A stretch of DNA of 64,000 nucleotides. It comes from Hyaloscypha bicolor E. Lineage: Eukaryota > Ascomycota > Leotiomycetes > Helotiales > Hyaloscyphaceae. Every line of letters begins with the position of its first letter. Position 1 is the first letter of the stretch. Made by a program: the position numbers and the translations under genes. The notes under the pieces are model-generated. The model was not told the origin of the DNA. It saw only the letters and a program-made list of their open reading frames with translations, and did no database searches. The stretch covers positions 434,001 through 498,000 of the forward strand of contig NW_020194686.1 in assembly GCF_002865645.1 (NCBI RefSeq). The letters run 5' to 3'. Below, piece after piece: positions 26,480 through 41,380 of the stretch.

Positions 26480-26860
26480 TCTCTAAAGAGAATATTATCT
26501 GTAACCGACTATAAATCGACTATTAGCCGGTATACTACCTTAAAGCAATACTTGTACTATATAGGTACCTCGTCCCAGATAATCAGGTTTATAGAATATA
26601 AGAGAGTTCCGAGCCGGCTAGTCTTAGTAATTATATTTACGGATAACTTATTAAGCTCGAGCAGGATCCGGAACTGGGAGTAAGATATATATCTGTCCGG
26701 GAGAAGGAAAGCCGTAATACCCGTTAATGCCATATATAGGACTACCTTATCTTGGCTATAGTAATAGTAGTAGAGGGTCTTATAAAGAAATATCTTACCG
26801 GTTCCGCCAGGGCCTTATAAGTAGAAATGGGCAGTTTGTAAATTATTTGTAATTACTACT
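26480..26860 (-). pseudogene. PIF1-type DNA helicase domain of the Helitron transposase
   Basis: Minus-strand translation gives Walker A GPGGTGKIFLYKTL (26780-26820), then LTGITAFLLPDR and SQFRILLEL, and Walker B LIIWDEVP (about 26563-26590). These are the standard blocks of Helitron/PIF1 helicases. Stops (TAG for CAG/CAA) appear directly before the Walker A block and after the Walker B block. In the intact family the domain unwinds DNA during rolling-circle transposition. Here it is non-functional. Confidence 0.9.
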
Positions 26861-28249
26861 ATAATTGTCTAAAAGCAGGAGTACTAGTCTATATTTAGCT
26901 AGGCTTGTATTACGGTTACTAGTAATATCTTATAGATATAATTGACCTGTAGATTAGCCATATAGTGGCTTATAGTCTAGTTAAAGGTATTCTCAGGCAG
27001 GGTAATATCTATAAGTATCTGCTAGAGATCTGTAAAGCCGAGACTAAGTAAAAAGAGGCCGTAATTATAATAAGGATTAACTAAGGGTAGTAGGAAGTTA
27101 ATTAACGGGTTATAGACTAGCTTACGGGCCAAGTTATTACAGAAATGCTTCTTATACCGGTCCCAGATTGCTTATATATCTGTAATTAGCTACTGGCGGA
27201 TACCTATAAGAAAGAGTATCTGTAAACTATAGCCGGTTATTAATAAAATGGCCTTATTAAAGTACTAGAACTACTCCTAATTATTCTCTATTAAGCTATA
27301 GGTAATATAGGTAGTATAGTATATAGGATAACGGATGCCCTTAACCAAATAGAGCTTATTAAAGAACTACGGACTGTATATAACCGTTAGTAAGAGCCGT
27401 AAGTAGAACCGCTTATCCGAAACCGGGCTATAGTAGTAAATATAGCTAATACTATATCCTTACTTATAGGGCTTCTATATCCGGGTCTTAGTAACCTATA
27501 TAAAGTACTATAGGAACTCGTAGTAGAGGTACTAGCGGCCGTCCTTATATATTATATTATGCTTAAAGAAAGCTATTAAAGTCGAACGGGTATTTGTAGT
27601 CCGGTCTGTAATTTGCTCGGGTAAGAGGTTATCCGTAAAGCAAATCATATACTATTTAGGGAAATAGATTACTAAGTATTAGACCGGAAGGAACTCCTAG
27701 TATATTGGGTATTCGAACAGGTACTAGAAAGCCTCTATAGGGCCTATATACCGAGCTTGAAAATATTGGGTAATCTTATTATTTGTTCCTGAGACTATAA
27801 TAGTTATATGGTCCGTTTCTTTATAGATATACTTATAGATATACTTGATTACTTATATGGAAATACAAACCTTAATATTAATATAGGAGTGGAACTTCTA
27901 AAGAAGGTACAGATTATATAAAATAATCTAGTAGTTATTATAGATGACTTCCTGGCCTAGAAAGCCTGGTTTATAGACTATAAATATATGGCTATTATTC
28001 CGGTACTAATACTTGGGATATCTATTCTTATAGATAATTATTATAGCTATAAATGCCTTGGGAAACCTCTTCTAGTATATAAATAGGGCTATAGGCGTCT
28101 TATAGACTATATATAGGGCTTTTGGATTATTTTCAAGGCTATATGGTCTATAAGATATCTGACTAGTTACTATGGTTATAAGTTCGCCTATAGGATCCTA
28201 TAACGGGTCTAGAAGCTCGGTATAAATAACTTTATTAACTAAATCGGGA

Positions 28250-28780
28250 GTTAAAAAGACGGCTTCCTTCCTAAGGAATAAGAGCAGGTATATATATAGG
28301 AGGCTATACTTCTAGTATTTAATCATATATATATGGCCTGTATATAGTCCGAAAAGGTAATTTTTTAGGTCTATAAGTAGCTCTTTTATTTTTAATATAA
28401 AGACCCGGTAAAGGAGATCCGAATAGTTAATGGCTTATTACCCGTTTAAGAGGTAATCTGTAATCTTAGGCCAGTATAGGTTAGCTATAAAGGTAATAAA
28501 GAAGCTTGGCTTACCAAAATATTATATAATAGCCATTGAGTCTTAAAAGAGCTACTATATAAAGCGATTACTGCCTATAAAGCTTAATGGGAGAATAAAG
28601 TAATAGCTAATATTACCTGTATAGATATCCTTATAGATTAGAGTATCTATAAGTCCTATATATATATCCGTATGAATATTCTACTGGTATAAGCAAAGCC
28701 AGTTAAGTAAGGTAGTCTTATAGGTAATATATATATTAATAATATACTACTAAAAGAGGCGGCCAGTATAAAAGAATAGG
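28250..28780 (-). pseudogene. Rep/Helitron_like_N domain with destroyed HUH motif
   Basis: Minus-strand reading gives blocks matching Helitron_like_N: GRLF, LPLSFIGSNRF, DSMAII, YFGKPSFFITF and NLYWPKIT. Downstream, the HUH nuclease signature expected as LPHIHLL reads LLYIYLL (about 28282-28302). Both His are replaced by Tyr (CAT/CAC to TAT/TAC) and Pro by Leu. These C-to-T changes remove the metal-binding histidines of the nicking/joining nuclease. Several in-frame TAG/TAA confirm inactivity. Confidence 0.85.
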
Positions 28781-31700
28781 GAGAAGGCCGGACGAATATA
28801 GAGGTAGTACCGGTAAAAGATCTGCTATTCTAGCTATATCTGCTAACGGGTCCTATTACGGTCCTGTAACTATAAACCGTAGTACTAGCCCGGGTTACTA
28901 TACGGGAAGAGCAAGATATAATAGAGTAGTATATATACTATATATATAATATTAACTATATATATTTGCGGATATTTGCGGCCTGCCTTACGGATTATAA
29001 ATACCAGATTATAGCAGCTTGTATCCGTATACTTGTCCGGGATAAAGGCTATAACCTTATTACTTATTAGGAGGTTCTTATAATAATAATTAGTATCCGA
29101 CTCAAGAATTAAGTATATTTACGGATTAAGTAAGATCCGGAAATCAGTTTACTAGCTTATAAGATATTTGCGGGCTATCTTATAGACCGTAATAAACGGA
29201 TTATAATCCGTAAGTATATCTGTAAGCTATAAAAGAACTATATAATCTAAGTAAGGGAAGTTAGTAGCCTGTATATTAGTTATAAAGAGTAGATTATAAA
29301 AAAAGAGCTATATAAAGGAGGATTCGGTATATAAAGCGGGCTATAGCGGGCCTTGGAAGTAGAAGAGCTTGCTATAGATCTGAAAGTACTAGATCCTATA
29401 GGAGAAGTTAATCCGGGTATTCTTCTTATAGCTAATTAATATAAAGGCAAAAGTATAATTATATATCCGGATATTCGTCCGGAAGGCCCGGTAAAGCAGG
29501 TCATTGCCTGTAAAGAGGTAAGAGAGGTATAGAAGAGGCTTACGGATTAGAAGAAGTATTATATTACTCTTTTTATAATAGGCCTTAAAGCAATTATCCG
29601 TATAGCCAAAATAAAGGGCTTTATAAGCTATATAGTAACCCGTAAGTAGACCAGTTATATATACAGAAGCTGGCCGGAAGCGGAAGAGGAAGGCAGGAGG
29701 CTATATAGTAGGTAGGTTAGTAGGAGGGTCCTCTATAATATAAACTGGGGCTGTAATAGACGGTTAACGGATCCGTTACTGGTACTATAGGGCTGGCTCG
29801 TCCGCAGAGATATCCGTAATTAACCGTTATTATTACCGGGAGGTAGAAAGGGTATTCGGATCGAGTTCTTGTAAGGCAGGGCGCCGCTGGGTATAATTAG
29901 TAGCTAACCGGGCCTATTAACTAGTTAGTCAAGCTAGGAAAAGGGGGAAATACAGACTCGATAGTAATTATAGCTCTTATATACCTTAGCCCGTTCCGTA
30001 ATAAAGTTAGAAGCAGGCCGATTTTACTTACAGGTAGTATAAAAGCAGAGAGGGTCCATAATATAAATAAAAGGGAGAGTAGTAAAGAGAAGAAGAAGAG
30101 AAGAGTAAAGTAAGGCCAGGTTTTTTTTTGGTATTCCTTACGTAACCTGTATTTTTAGAAAGCCCCGAGAGCTAGCTAAAGCCTTAAGAATTCCCTTTCT
30201 CTTTTCCCGAGCTTTAAAAAATCATAATAAAAGCCCCTCGCATTCCAGAACTACTAAAATAAAGAGAAAGGTACTTGAGCTTCTCCTCTCTTATCCTAAG
30301 CTAAGCCCTAAGGATTTGGATGTAATTGCATTCCGATATATGATTCCCTAGAAGAGAGAGATTCTGGTATTCCTTATATAACCCGTATTTTTCAGGAAGC
30401 CCCAGGAGCTAATTACTTAAGGGTGGTTCAAACGTACGATAATATAAAGAAGTAATAAATCTATTAGTAATATCTGAGTAAAATTCTTTTTAAGAATTAT
30501 AGGTATTTTTCTAAAAAAAAAAAAAAAATTTATAACTAATTATAAATTAATTATTAGATAATATACTATCTCAAAGTAATACTTATATTATATAAATACC
30601 TTATTTCAGATAATTAGATCTATAGATTATAAGAATATTCCGAGCCTATTTATTTTAATAATTATACTTATAAATAACTTATTAAGCTCGAACGGAATCC
30701 GGAATTAGAAATAAGATATATATTTATCCGGGAAAAAGAAAGCTATAATATCTATTAATATTATATATAAGATAACCTTACTTTAGCTATAATAATAGTA
30801 GTAGAGAATCTTATAGAAAAACGTTTTACTAGTTCTGTCCGAGTTCTATAAATAGAAGTAAACTATTTATAAATTATTTATAATTATTACTAGAATTATC
30901 TAGAAATAAGAATACTAGTCTATATTTAGCTAGGCTTATATTATAATTACTAGTAACATCTTATAAATATAATTAACCTATAGATTAGTTATATAATAGC
31001 TTATAATCTAGTTAAAAGTATTCTTAGATAAGGTAATATTTATAAGTATTTACTAAAGATCTATAAGGCCAAGACTAAATAAAAAAAAGCTATAATTATA
31101 ATAAGAATTAACTAAAAATAGTAGAAAGTTAATTAATGAATTATAAGCAAGTTTATAGGCCAAATTATTATAAAAATACTTCTTATACTAATTCCAGATT
31201 ATTTATATATTTATAATTAGCTATTAATAAATATTTATAAACTATAGCCGGTTATTAATTAAATAGTCTTGTTAAAGTACTAGAACTATTTCTAATTATT
31301 TTTTATTAAGCTATAAATAATATAAATAATATAATATATGAAATAATAAATATTCTTAATTAAATAAAGCTTATTAAAGAACTATAAACTATATATAATT
31401 ATTAATAAAAGCTATAAATAAAATTATTTATTTAAAGCCGGGCTATAGTAATAAATATAACTAATACTATATCTTTATTTATAGAACTTCTATATCCGGG
31501 TTTTAATAACTTATATAAAGTATTATAAGAACTTATAATAAAAGTACTAGTAGCTATTCTTATATATTATATTATATTTAAAAAAAGTTATTAAAATTAA
31601 ACGAGTATTTATAGCCCGATTTATAACTTATTTAAATAAGAGATTAATTATAAAATAAACTATATATTATCTAGAAAAATAAATTATAAAATATTAAACT

Positions 31701-32931
31701 AGAAGGAATTCCTAATATATTAGATACTTAAATAAATATTAGAAAGCCTCTATAGGGCCTATATATTAAGCCTAAAAGTACTAAATAATTTTATTATTTA
31801 TTCCCGAAATAGCTATAGTTATATAATTTATCTTTTTATAAATATATTTATAAATATACTTAATTATTTATATAAATATATAAATCTTAATATTAATATA
31901 TAAGCGGAATTTCTAGAAAAGATATAAGTTATATAAAATAATTTAATAGTTATTACAGATAACTTTTTAGTCTAGAAAGCCTAATTTATAAACTATAAAT
32001 ATATAGCTATTATTTTAATACTAGTATTCGGAATATCTATTTTTATAAATAATTATAATAGCTATAAATGCCTTAGGAAACCTCTTCTAATATATAAATA
32101 AGGCTATAAATATACTATAGACTATATATAAGGCTTTTGGATTATTATTAAAAATATATAGCCTATAAAATATCTGGCTAGTAACTATAGCTATAAGTTT
32201 GCCTATAGGATTCTATAATAAGTCTAGAAGCTTAATATAAATTATCTTATTAACTAAATTAGAAATTAAAAAAAAAATTCTTTTAAGAAATAAAAATAGA
32301 TATATATATAAAAAGCTATATTTCTAGTACTTAATTATATAAATATGGCCTATATATTATCCGAAAACGTAATTCTTGAAATCTATAAAAAGCTTTCTTA
32401 TTTTTAATATAAAAATCTAGTAAAAGAAATCCGAATAATTAATTACTTATTATTTATTTAAAAAATAATCTATAATCTTAGGCTAGTATAGATTAGCTAT
32501 AAAGGTAATAAAGAAGCTTGGCTTATTAAAATACTATATAATAGCTATTATATAAAGTAATTATTATTTATAAAACTAAATAATAATAAAATAATAACTA
32601 ATATTACTTATATAAATATTTTTATAAATTAGTATATTTATAAGTCTTATATAAATGTCTATATAGATATTCTACTAGTATAAATAGAGCTAGTTAAATA
32701 AGATAGTCTTATAAATAATATATATATTAATAATATATTATTAGAAGAGGCGGCTAGTATAAAAGAATAAAAAGAAGACTAAATAAATATAGAAATAATA
32801 CTAGTAAAAGACCCGTTACTTGAGCTATATTTATTAATAGGTTCTAATATAGTCCTATAACTATAACTTATAATACTAGCCCGAATTATTATACGGGAAA
32901 AGTAAGATATAATAAAATAATATATATATTA

Positions 32932-34961
32932 TCCGTTCCGCTGCCGCTAGGGACGAATTTCCGGGGCCGGAATAACTATTATTCCGGAGGAACACCAAAA
33001 TCATGCTTTAATATTTACATGTAAATAAACCACTAAATTAATTAATTGTACCACAACCACGATGCCGGATACTACTGTATTTGATTCCACTAATAAAGGG
33101 ACCCTTTGGCCTAATGAGGATCCACTATATAAGCAGGGAAGTGCTTTTAAGCCTATATAATTACCCCCATTCGGCTGGGAAATTATCTTACCTGAAGACA
33201 TCTCTCCAGATAATCCTATTACTTTATTTACTATATACTATACTCCCGAAATCATTAATCTGATAGTTAAGAAGACGAATACCTATCTGCGAAAACCTCA
33301 AGACAATTCTATCCCTTATATACGAGTAAATAATTAGTATCCAATATACTATAGAGAGAGATATATCTACCTTGCAATTCGGATATATATAAGCTTATAT
33401 ATAGAGAATAAGATTACAGACTATTAGAATACAAAGGATATGACTCCTGAGTACCTAATTACAAAGTTTCTAAATAGGAATCGGTTTCAGGAGCTCTATA
33501 TACATATGCAATTCCATAGAAATCAGGAATAAGGCCTATATATAAAGGTAGTCCCCAGACCTCTATTCATTTTACCTGAAACTAGCTAATAAACTACTGA
33601 GTAGGTAAAAGCCTTTAGTATATATATCCAGGAGGTTAATTTAAGTATTTGGAAGCCTGGGAGGGACTTGGTAGTAGATAAGATAATTATATAATTTAAA
33701 GATTAATTAAAGAAAATAACTACTATTCCAAACAAGCCTATACCTACTAGATATAAGATATGGGGGGCAGCCCAGAGGGGGTTCTTACTCGTATAGAACT
33801 GGTATATTCCTGGCTAAAGGAATGGCCCTATAGGAGTATATACTCCCAGGGAGCTTGGTAGGACAATTAAGGCTAGAAATAGTAGAAATAAGATACAAGC
33901 AGTAGTCCTGTACTTAATTAAAAGATTATCTAAACCTCCTAAAGGTTCTGGATATTATATTTACCTTAATAATCTCTTTATTTCTACTCGCTTCGTCTAA
34001 TACGCTCGTACCCAGGAAGTTATAATTACTAGAACTTGCAGGATAACTAGAGGGGTTATTAAGGGCTTCTTGACCTTTAGAAATCGGATAAAAAGAATAT
34101 AATACCCTGGGATAAAACGTATTCCAGGTATATACCTAATAGAGAAGTATATTATATGGGGTAGAAAGATCAAGCTTTTGTTTTAATAATATCTTCCTTT
34201 ATATCAGGTAACGAGCATATTTTATAGTAAAGAAAGAGGCCTAAGGAGACTTCTTCTAAAGCAAAGACTATACGAATACCCTTTAGTAATCAGGCTATAA
34301 AGACACTCTCGATTCCTATAATTACGGATAGATATAACTATTATATGGGAGCAGTTAACGAGTTTAATTACCTGACTGCCCAGAATACTGGTTTACGGTA
34401 CGTAGAGCGAAGAGGGCACCAAGTATTAGAATACTGGCTACTTTATACGGTTCTAATCAATTACTATTTACTAGCTTTATATAGTAATATCCCTGAACCT
34501 AGGGAAATCAGCTTCAGAAGCCAGCAGGATTTCAGGAGCTAGCTAGTCAGTACGTTACTAGCTAAAGGGAGAGATAGTAAGATCTGTCCAAAGAGAAGAA
34601 TATTACAGATTAGCCAGGGAGCTAAATAGGTACCTGTGGAATCGCATGAGCTAGTAAAGCTCAGTAAAATTGGGAAGTGTATATACTATAAGGGACTGAG
34701 ATATGGGGACCGGCCATAAAAACGAATTATACTAGCTCAGATTGCGGCCAATCAGGGGCAAGAGAGCTATAGGAGAGATAGCTTCTATAGGTATAAGTAA
34801 TACGATATCCACCTATATAAAAATTGTAGTTATTTTAATGTATTTCATAGAGAGAGGTAGAATTAAAGTAATTGAGGGGGAAATCCAGCCCTCTGATTAG
34901 CCAGAATTAAGCGAAAACCAGTATATACGGACCAATTCGTCCCTGGCGGTAGCGGAACGGA
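32932..34961 (+). mobile_element. piggyBac-type DNA transposon
   Basis: Terminal inverted repeats of 28 bp starting TCCGTTCCGCT and reading on to AGGGACGAATT. The right end (34934-34961) is their inverse with two differences. The element has higher GC than its surroundings and encodes a piggyBac-like transposase. The equivalent position in the younger Helitron (about 28945) is uninterrupted, proving insertion. The target is a (TA)n stretch, so the duplicated site cannot be read. A canonical TTAA duplication is not apparent. Confidence 0.88.
33062..34860 (+). pseudogene. piggyBac-like transposase (DDE_Tnp_1_7), broken
   Basis: An in-frame ATG at 33062 opens MPDTTVFDSTNKGTLWPNED and the frame can be followed through RIP stops. 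Blocks include PEDISPDNPITLFT, then RNRFQELY. Further on come the family's WKPGRDLVVDKII and NKPIPTRYKIWGAAQRGF, then GYYIYLNNLFISTRF, where Asn replaces a catalytic-type Asp. The frame then changes once between about 34.1 and 34.26 kb (frameshift or intron). It continues with YNYYMGAVNEFNYLTAQN and YWLLYTVLINYYLLALYS. A C-terminal zinc-ribbon-like end (GKCIYYKG, HLYKNCSYFNVFH) has some Cys changed to Tyr. It ends at TAG 34858-34860. About ten in-frame stops make it inactive. Confidence 0.88.
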
Positions 34962-36420
34962 TATATATAATATTAATTATATATATTTATAAATACTTAT
35001 AGCCTGCCTTATAGACTATTAGTACTTAATTATAATAACTCGTATTTATATACTTATTCGGAATTAAAATAGTAATTTTATTACTTATAGGAAAATTCTT
35101 ATAATAATAATTTATATCTAATTCGAGAATTAAATATATTTACGAGTTAAATAAAACCCGGAAATTAGTTTATTAGCTTATAAACTACAATAAACGGATT
35201 ATAGTTTATAAGTATATTTATAAACTATAAAGGAACTATATAATCTAAATAAGAAAAGTTAGTAGCCCGGATATTAGTTATAAAAAATAGATTATAGAAG
35301 AAAAGCTATATAAAAGAGAATTCGATATACGGAATAGGCTATAACAGGCCTTGGAAATTAAAGAGCTTATTATAGATCTAAAAGTACTAGATTTTATAAA
35401 AGAAATTAATTCGGGTATTCTTCTTATAACTAATTAATATAAAGATAAAAGTATAATTATATATCCGGATATTTATTTAAAAGGCCTAATAGGGCGGGTT
35501 ATTACTTATAAAAAGGTAAGAGAGATATAAAAGAGGCTTATAAATTAGAGGAAATATAATTTTGCTTTTTTTATAATAAGCCTTAAAATAATTATCTATA
35601 TAGCCAAAATAAAGGGCTTTATAAGCTATATAATAATCTATAAACGAACTAGTTATATAATAACCTATAAATAAATTAGTTATATATATAAAAGCTAGCC
35701 AGAAGCAGGAAAGAAAAGTAAGAGGCTATATAATAAGTAAATTAATAAAAGAGTTCTCTATAATATAAACTAGAGCTATAATAAATAATTAACGGACCCG
35801 TTACTAGTACTATAGGACTAGCTCGTTTATAAAGATATCTATAATTGACTATTATTATTACTAAAAGAAAGAAAGAGTATTTAAATTGAGTTCTTATAAG
35901 ACAGGATATTACTAGATATAATTACTAGTATTTCGGGCCTATTAACTAGTTAATTAAGCTAGAAAAGAGAAAGGATATAAACTCGATAGTAAAAGCAAGT
36001 TTTATATAGCTTAGCCTGCTCTATAATAAAGTTAAAAGTAGACTAGTTCTGCTTATAGGAAATATAAAAGCGAGAAGAATTTATAGTAATAAAAAGAAAA
36101 AAGAAAGAAAAATAATATAAGATTAGAGTTTCTTTTTTTAGTACTTTCTATAGAACTACTAGCTTTAGATTTCCTTTTAAATATTAAAAAATCGCAAGAA
36201 AAGCCTTTTATATTTCAGAACTACTAAAATAGAGAGAAAGATATTTGAGCTTTTCTTTTCTAATTCCTAGCTAAACCCTAAGGATTTGGATATAATTATA
36301 TTCTAATATATAATTCCCTAGAAAAGAGTAATTCTAGTATTTTTTATATAACTAGTTTTTTTTAGGAGTCCTATAAGCTAATTACTTAAAATAGCCTAAA
36401 TATAAGATAATATAAAGAAG

Positions 36421-39544
<3,124 letters not shown>

Positions 39545-39698
39545 TCCCTTCGTCTGGCAAGACATGGTCTGTACCAGCAAGGGGGTCTGGCTCGGGGGAA
39601 AAGACGACATATGACTAATAAGTTTCTAAGCAAAGGTCCTTTTCGCCCTGAGCCAGGCCCACTTGCCAGTACAGACCATGTCTTGCCAGACGAAGGGA
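39545..39698. mobile_element. Palindromic TA-MITE, copy 2
   Basis: Same family as 10293-10455. Ends TCCCTTCGTC / GACGAAGGGA, flanked by TA at 39543-39544 and 39699-39700, with the interior GACTAATAAGTTT and TAAGCAAAGG shared. It lies 84 bp beyond the stop codon of the aldo/keto reductase gene. Confidence 0.9.
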
Positions 39699-39782
39699 TA
39701 GGCTCTGTGAGATAGGAGATGGAGACTTGTGCATGACAATTTTCTATGGCTAGATTTGAGTATTTTCTGTATGATCAACGAA

Positions 39783-40769
39783 CTACTCTTCCCAGGTTGA
39801 GGACATCTGCGGTGGATATCTTTCGCCGACTACTTTATACTGGTTCAGGATTCCGTCGATTTCTTGAATGTCCTTTTCGGAGAGTTCTACGTTTGCTCCA
39901 TTTTCTTTGGCACAAGCAACTGTAGTGCTGCCGGGGATGGGAATGAGCTCAGCTGTATCTCCTCGTTTTGACATGGCCTTGATCCAGCCAATGCAAAGCT
40001 GGGCCATCGTAGAACCCTTCCGTTCGGCCACCTTTCTGAGTGCCAGAATCAGCTTCATATTTGCCTCCATCGCTTCGGACTGAAATCGAGGGAAGCCACG
40101 GAGAAAGGGAGCGGACGGGATATCATTGGCAGACTGAAACATCAGCTGGCCACGTCCCAATACGCCGTATGCAATGATGACAACATTGTGCTTAGCACAG
40201 AGCTGCGAGACACCGTTGTGGAAGATATCGGTGGCCATCAACGATACTTCCAGCTCAACGGCGGCGATAGTAGCCACCCTGCAAGCGCGCTCAATCTTCT
40301 CCGCCCCCACCTCACTAAGGCCAATGGCTCCAATCTTGCTTTCTTTGACCAACTCGTTGAGTGCTCCAAGGCTGGTTTCAATTGGAACACTCTTGTCGAC
40401 ACGAGCCAGCATGAATATGTCGATGGATTTCGTCCCGGCCAAGATGGAGTTGCAGTTATCTACCGATTGCCGGATGTATTCGGCGCTACCATCAGGAAAT
40501 CTATTCCTGTAGCCGCCTTTGATGGATAGAACGACCTTCTCTGCGTCTTCAGGGTACTTTGTAAAATAGCTGTGGACCAGGTGAAGGGAGTTGTACTCAG
40601 GAGTCCCGTAGTATTCGGCTCCACTCCATAAGTTGCAACCAGCTTCGAGAGCGGCTTTCATGACTGGAATCGCTTCTTCAGTTGATGGGCCAGCATTCAG
40701 ACGTAGGAGGCCGAAGCCAGTCCTGCCTACGGGCTTGTCGACCAACATCGTTGTCGATTCAAGGGCCAT
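39783..40769 (-). CDS. Aldo/keto reductase, pyridoxal-reductase-like (AKR8 type)
   Basis: Single-exon gene of 328 aa. I start it at the ATG at 40769 (MALESTTMLV, context ACAATGG). The open frame extends 54 codons further upstream, but family members begin about here. It matches the fission-yeast pyridoxal reductase type along its length: SIKGG with the catalytic Lys84, LARVDKSVPIET, IGAIGLSEVGAEKI, AAVELEVSL, and IPIPGSTT for NADPH binding near residue 277. The Tyr of the catalytic tetrad is Y54 (AEYYG). The Asp before it is replaced (NLWSGAEYYG against NYWDAGEFYG), and the usual tetrad His site reads ARVD, as in that subfamily. Expected to be a soluble NADPH-dependent carbonyl reductase. In this cluster it could reduce a keto group of the product or simply be a neighbour. 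It is divergently transcribed from the hemerythrin-like gene. Confidence 0.93.
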   Translation of the reverse strand: MALESTTMLVDKPVGRTGFGLLRLNAGPSTEEAIPVMKAALEAGCNLWSGAEYYGTPEYNSLHLVHSYFTKYPEDAEKVVLSIKGGYRNRFPDGSAEYIRQSVDNCNSILAGTKSIDIFMLARVDKSVPIETSLGALNELVKESKIGAIGLSEVGAEKIERACRVATIAAVELEVSLMATDIFHNGVSQLCAKHNVVIIAYGVLGRGQLMFQSANDIPSAPFLRGFPRFQSEAMEANMKLILALRKVAERKGSTMAQLCIGWIKAMSKRGDTAELIPIPGSTTVACAKENGANVELSEKDIQEIDGILNQYKVVGERYPPQMSSTWEE

Positions 40770-41380
40770 TGTATCAGGTAGGAGGATGGTGTTGTGATCG
40801 GCAGGGATTGATGGGTAGGTGGCCAACCAGAAGGAGCAGGGGTCAACCAACGGTTTACTAGTTGATAAGCAAAACAATGGAAATAGTTTCAGCAGACTGG
40901 GAGTGATGAAATGGTCCAGGAGCACTGGCAATGGCTTTAAGGTCGGTTATCTAGGGCTCGCCATGAACCATTTGGTTGCAGGCGTGGGCTGTGTTGCTGT
41001 GGGCGAGCGCCGCCAAGTTCCTCCCAGGAATATCAGCCGCAGGTAGGGTTAGCACCGATGGTGGCTTCAGGGGCTTCAAGGCTACAAGGATTATAGGACA
41101 TGACGGGGGTCTGCGCGGGCTTCAGCCCCCATTCTGATGATACAAGCTCCATCCCCTGTTCCCCCCAAATCAAACGTGGCGGAGCAAGGCCGGCCCAGAC
41201 CCAATCATTGCCCAACCACGTTTTATTTCGGTAGCTACTACAGAAAACCCATATTTGAGTGGCGTCCTGCAACTTCTAAGGCTTATTCGGTTTGACTGCC
41301 GCTTTTTAGCGCTTGGTTCGTCTCTCCCTCGGAAAAGTATCGAAGTCGCGGGCATTCAATCTCTCAAACACACAGTCATC
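40770..41380. promoter_or_regulatory. Divergent promoter region, aldo/keto reductase and hemerythrin-like genes
   Basis: This 611-bp region lies between two divergent start codons, so it must carry both promoters. I see no convincing TATA box or repeated operator-like motif. The open frames across it are incidental extensions. Confidence 0.6.

Larger units (their letters stand above)
25306..30452 (-). mobile_element. Younger Helitron, full length (5.15 kb), moderately RIP-mutated
   Basis: Minus-strand rolling-circle transposon. The 3' end at left carries the 83-nt hairpin. The 5' end at right reads CTTCTTTATATTATCGTACG on the minus strand, and a decayed version of this end recurs at 36420 for the older copy. 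It encodes both Helitron signature domains: a Helitron-like N-terminal/Rep domain at about 28.25-28.75 kb and a PIF1-type helicase at about 26.5-26.9 kb. Both are interrupted by TAG/TAA. It is inserted cleanly, within about 3 bp, in the older relative. The terminal bases (TC/CTRR convention) could not be fixed exactly. Confidence 0.87.
30453..36420 (-). mobile_element. Older Helitron, 5' body (interrupted by piggyBac)
   Basis: Collinear with 26428-30452 of the younger Helitron but with far more TA in place of CA/TG. Decayed helicase blocks are at about 30.6-30.86 kb and Rep-region blocks at about 32.3-32.8 kb. The 5' end near 36420 reads CTTCTTTATATTATC on the minus strand, as in the younger copy. 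Together with 24193-25305 it forms one element split by the younger copy. A 2.03-kb piggyBac-type transposon (32932-34961) splits it again. A poly(A) run is at about 30515-30530. Confidence 0.82.

Noticed and set aside
33001..33263. Small ORFs on both strands at the left end of the piggyBac element
   Set aside because: They are out of frame with the transposase and arise inside its coding region or TIR flank.
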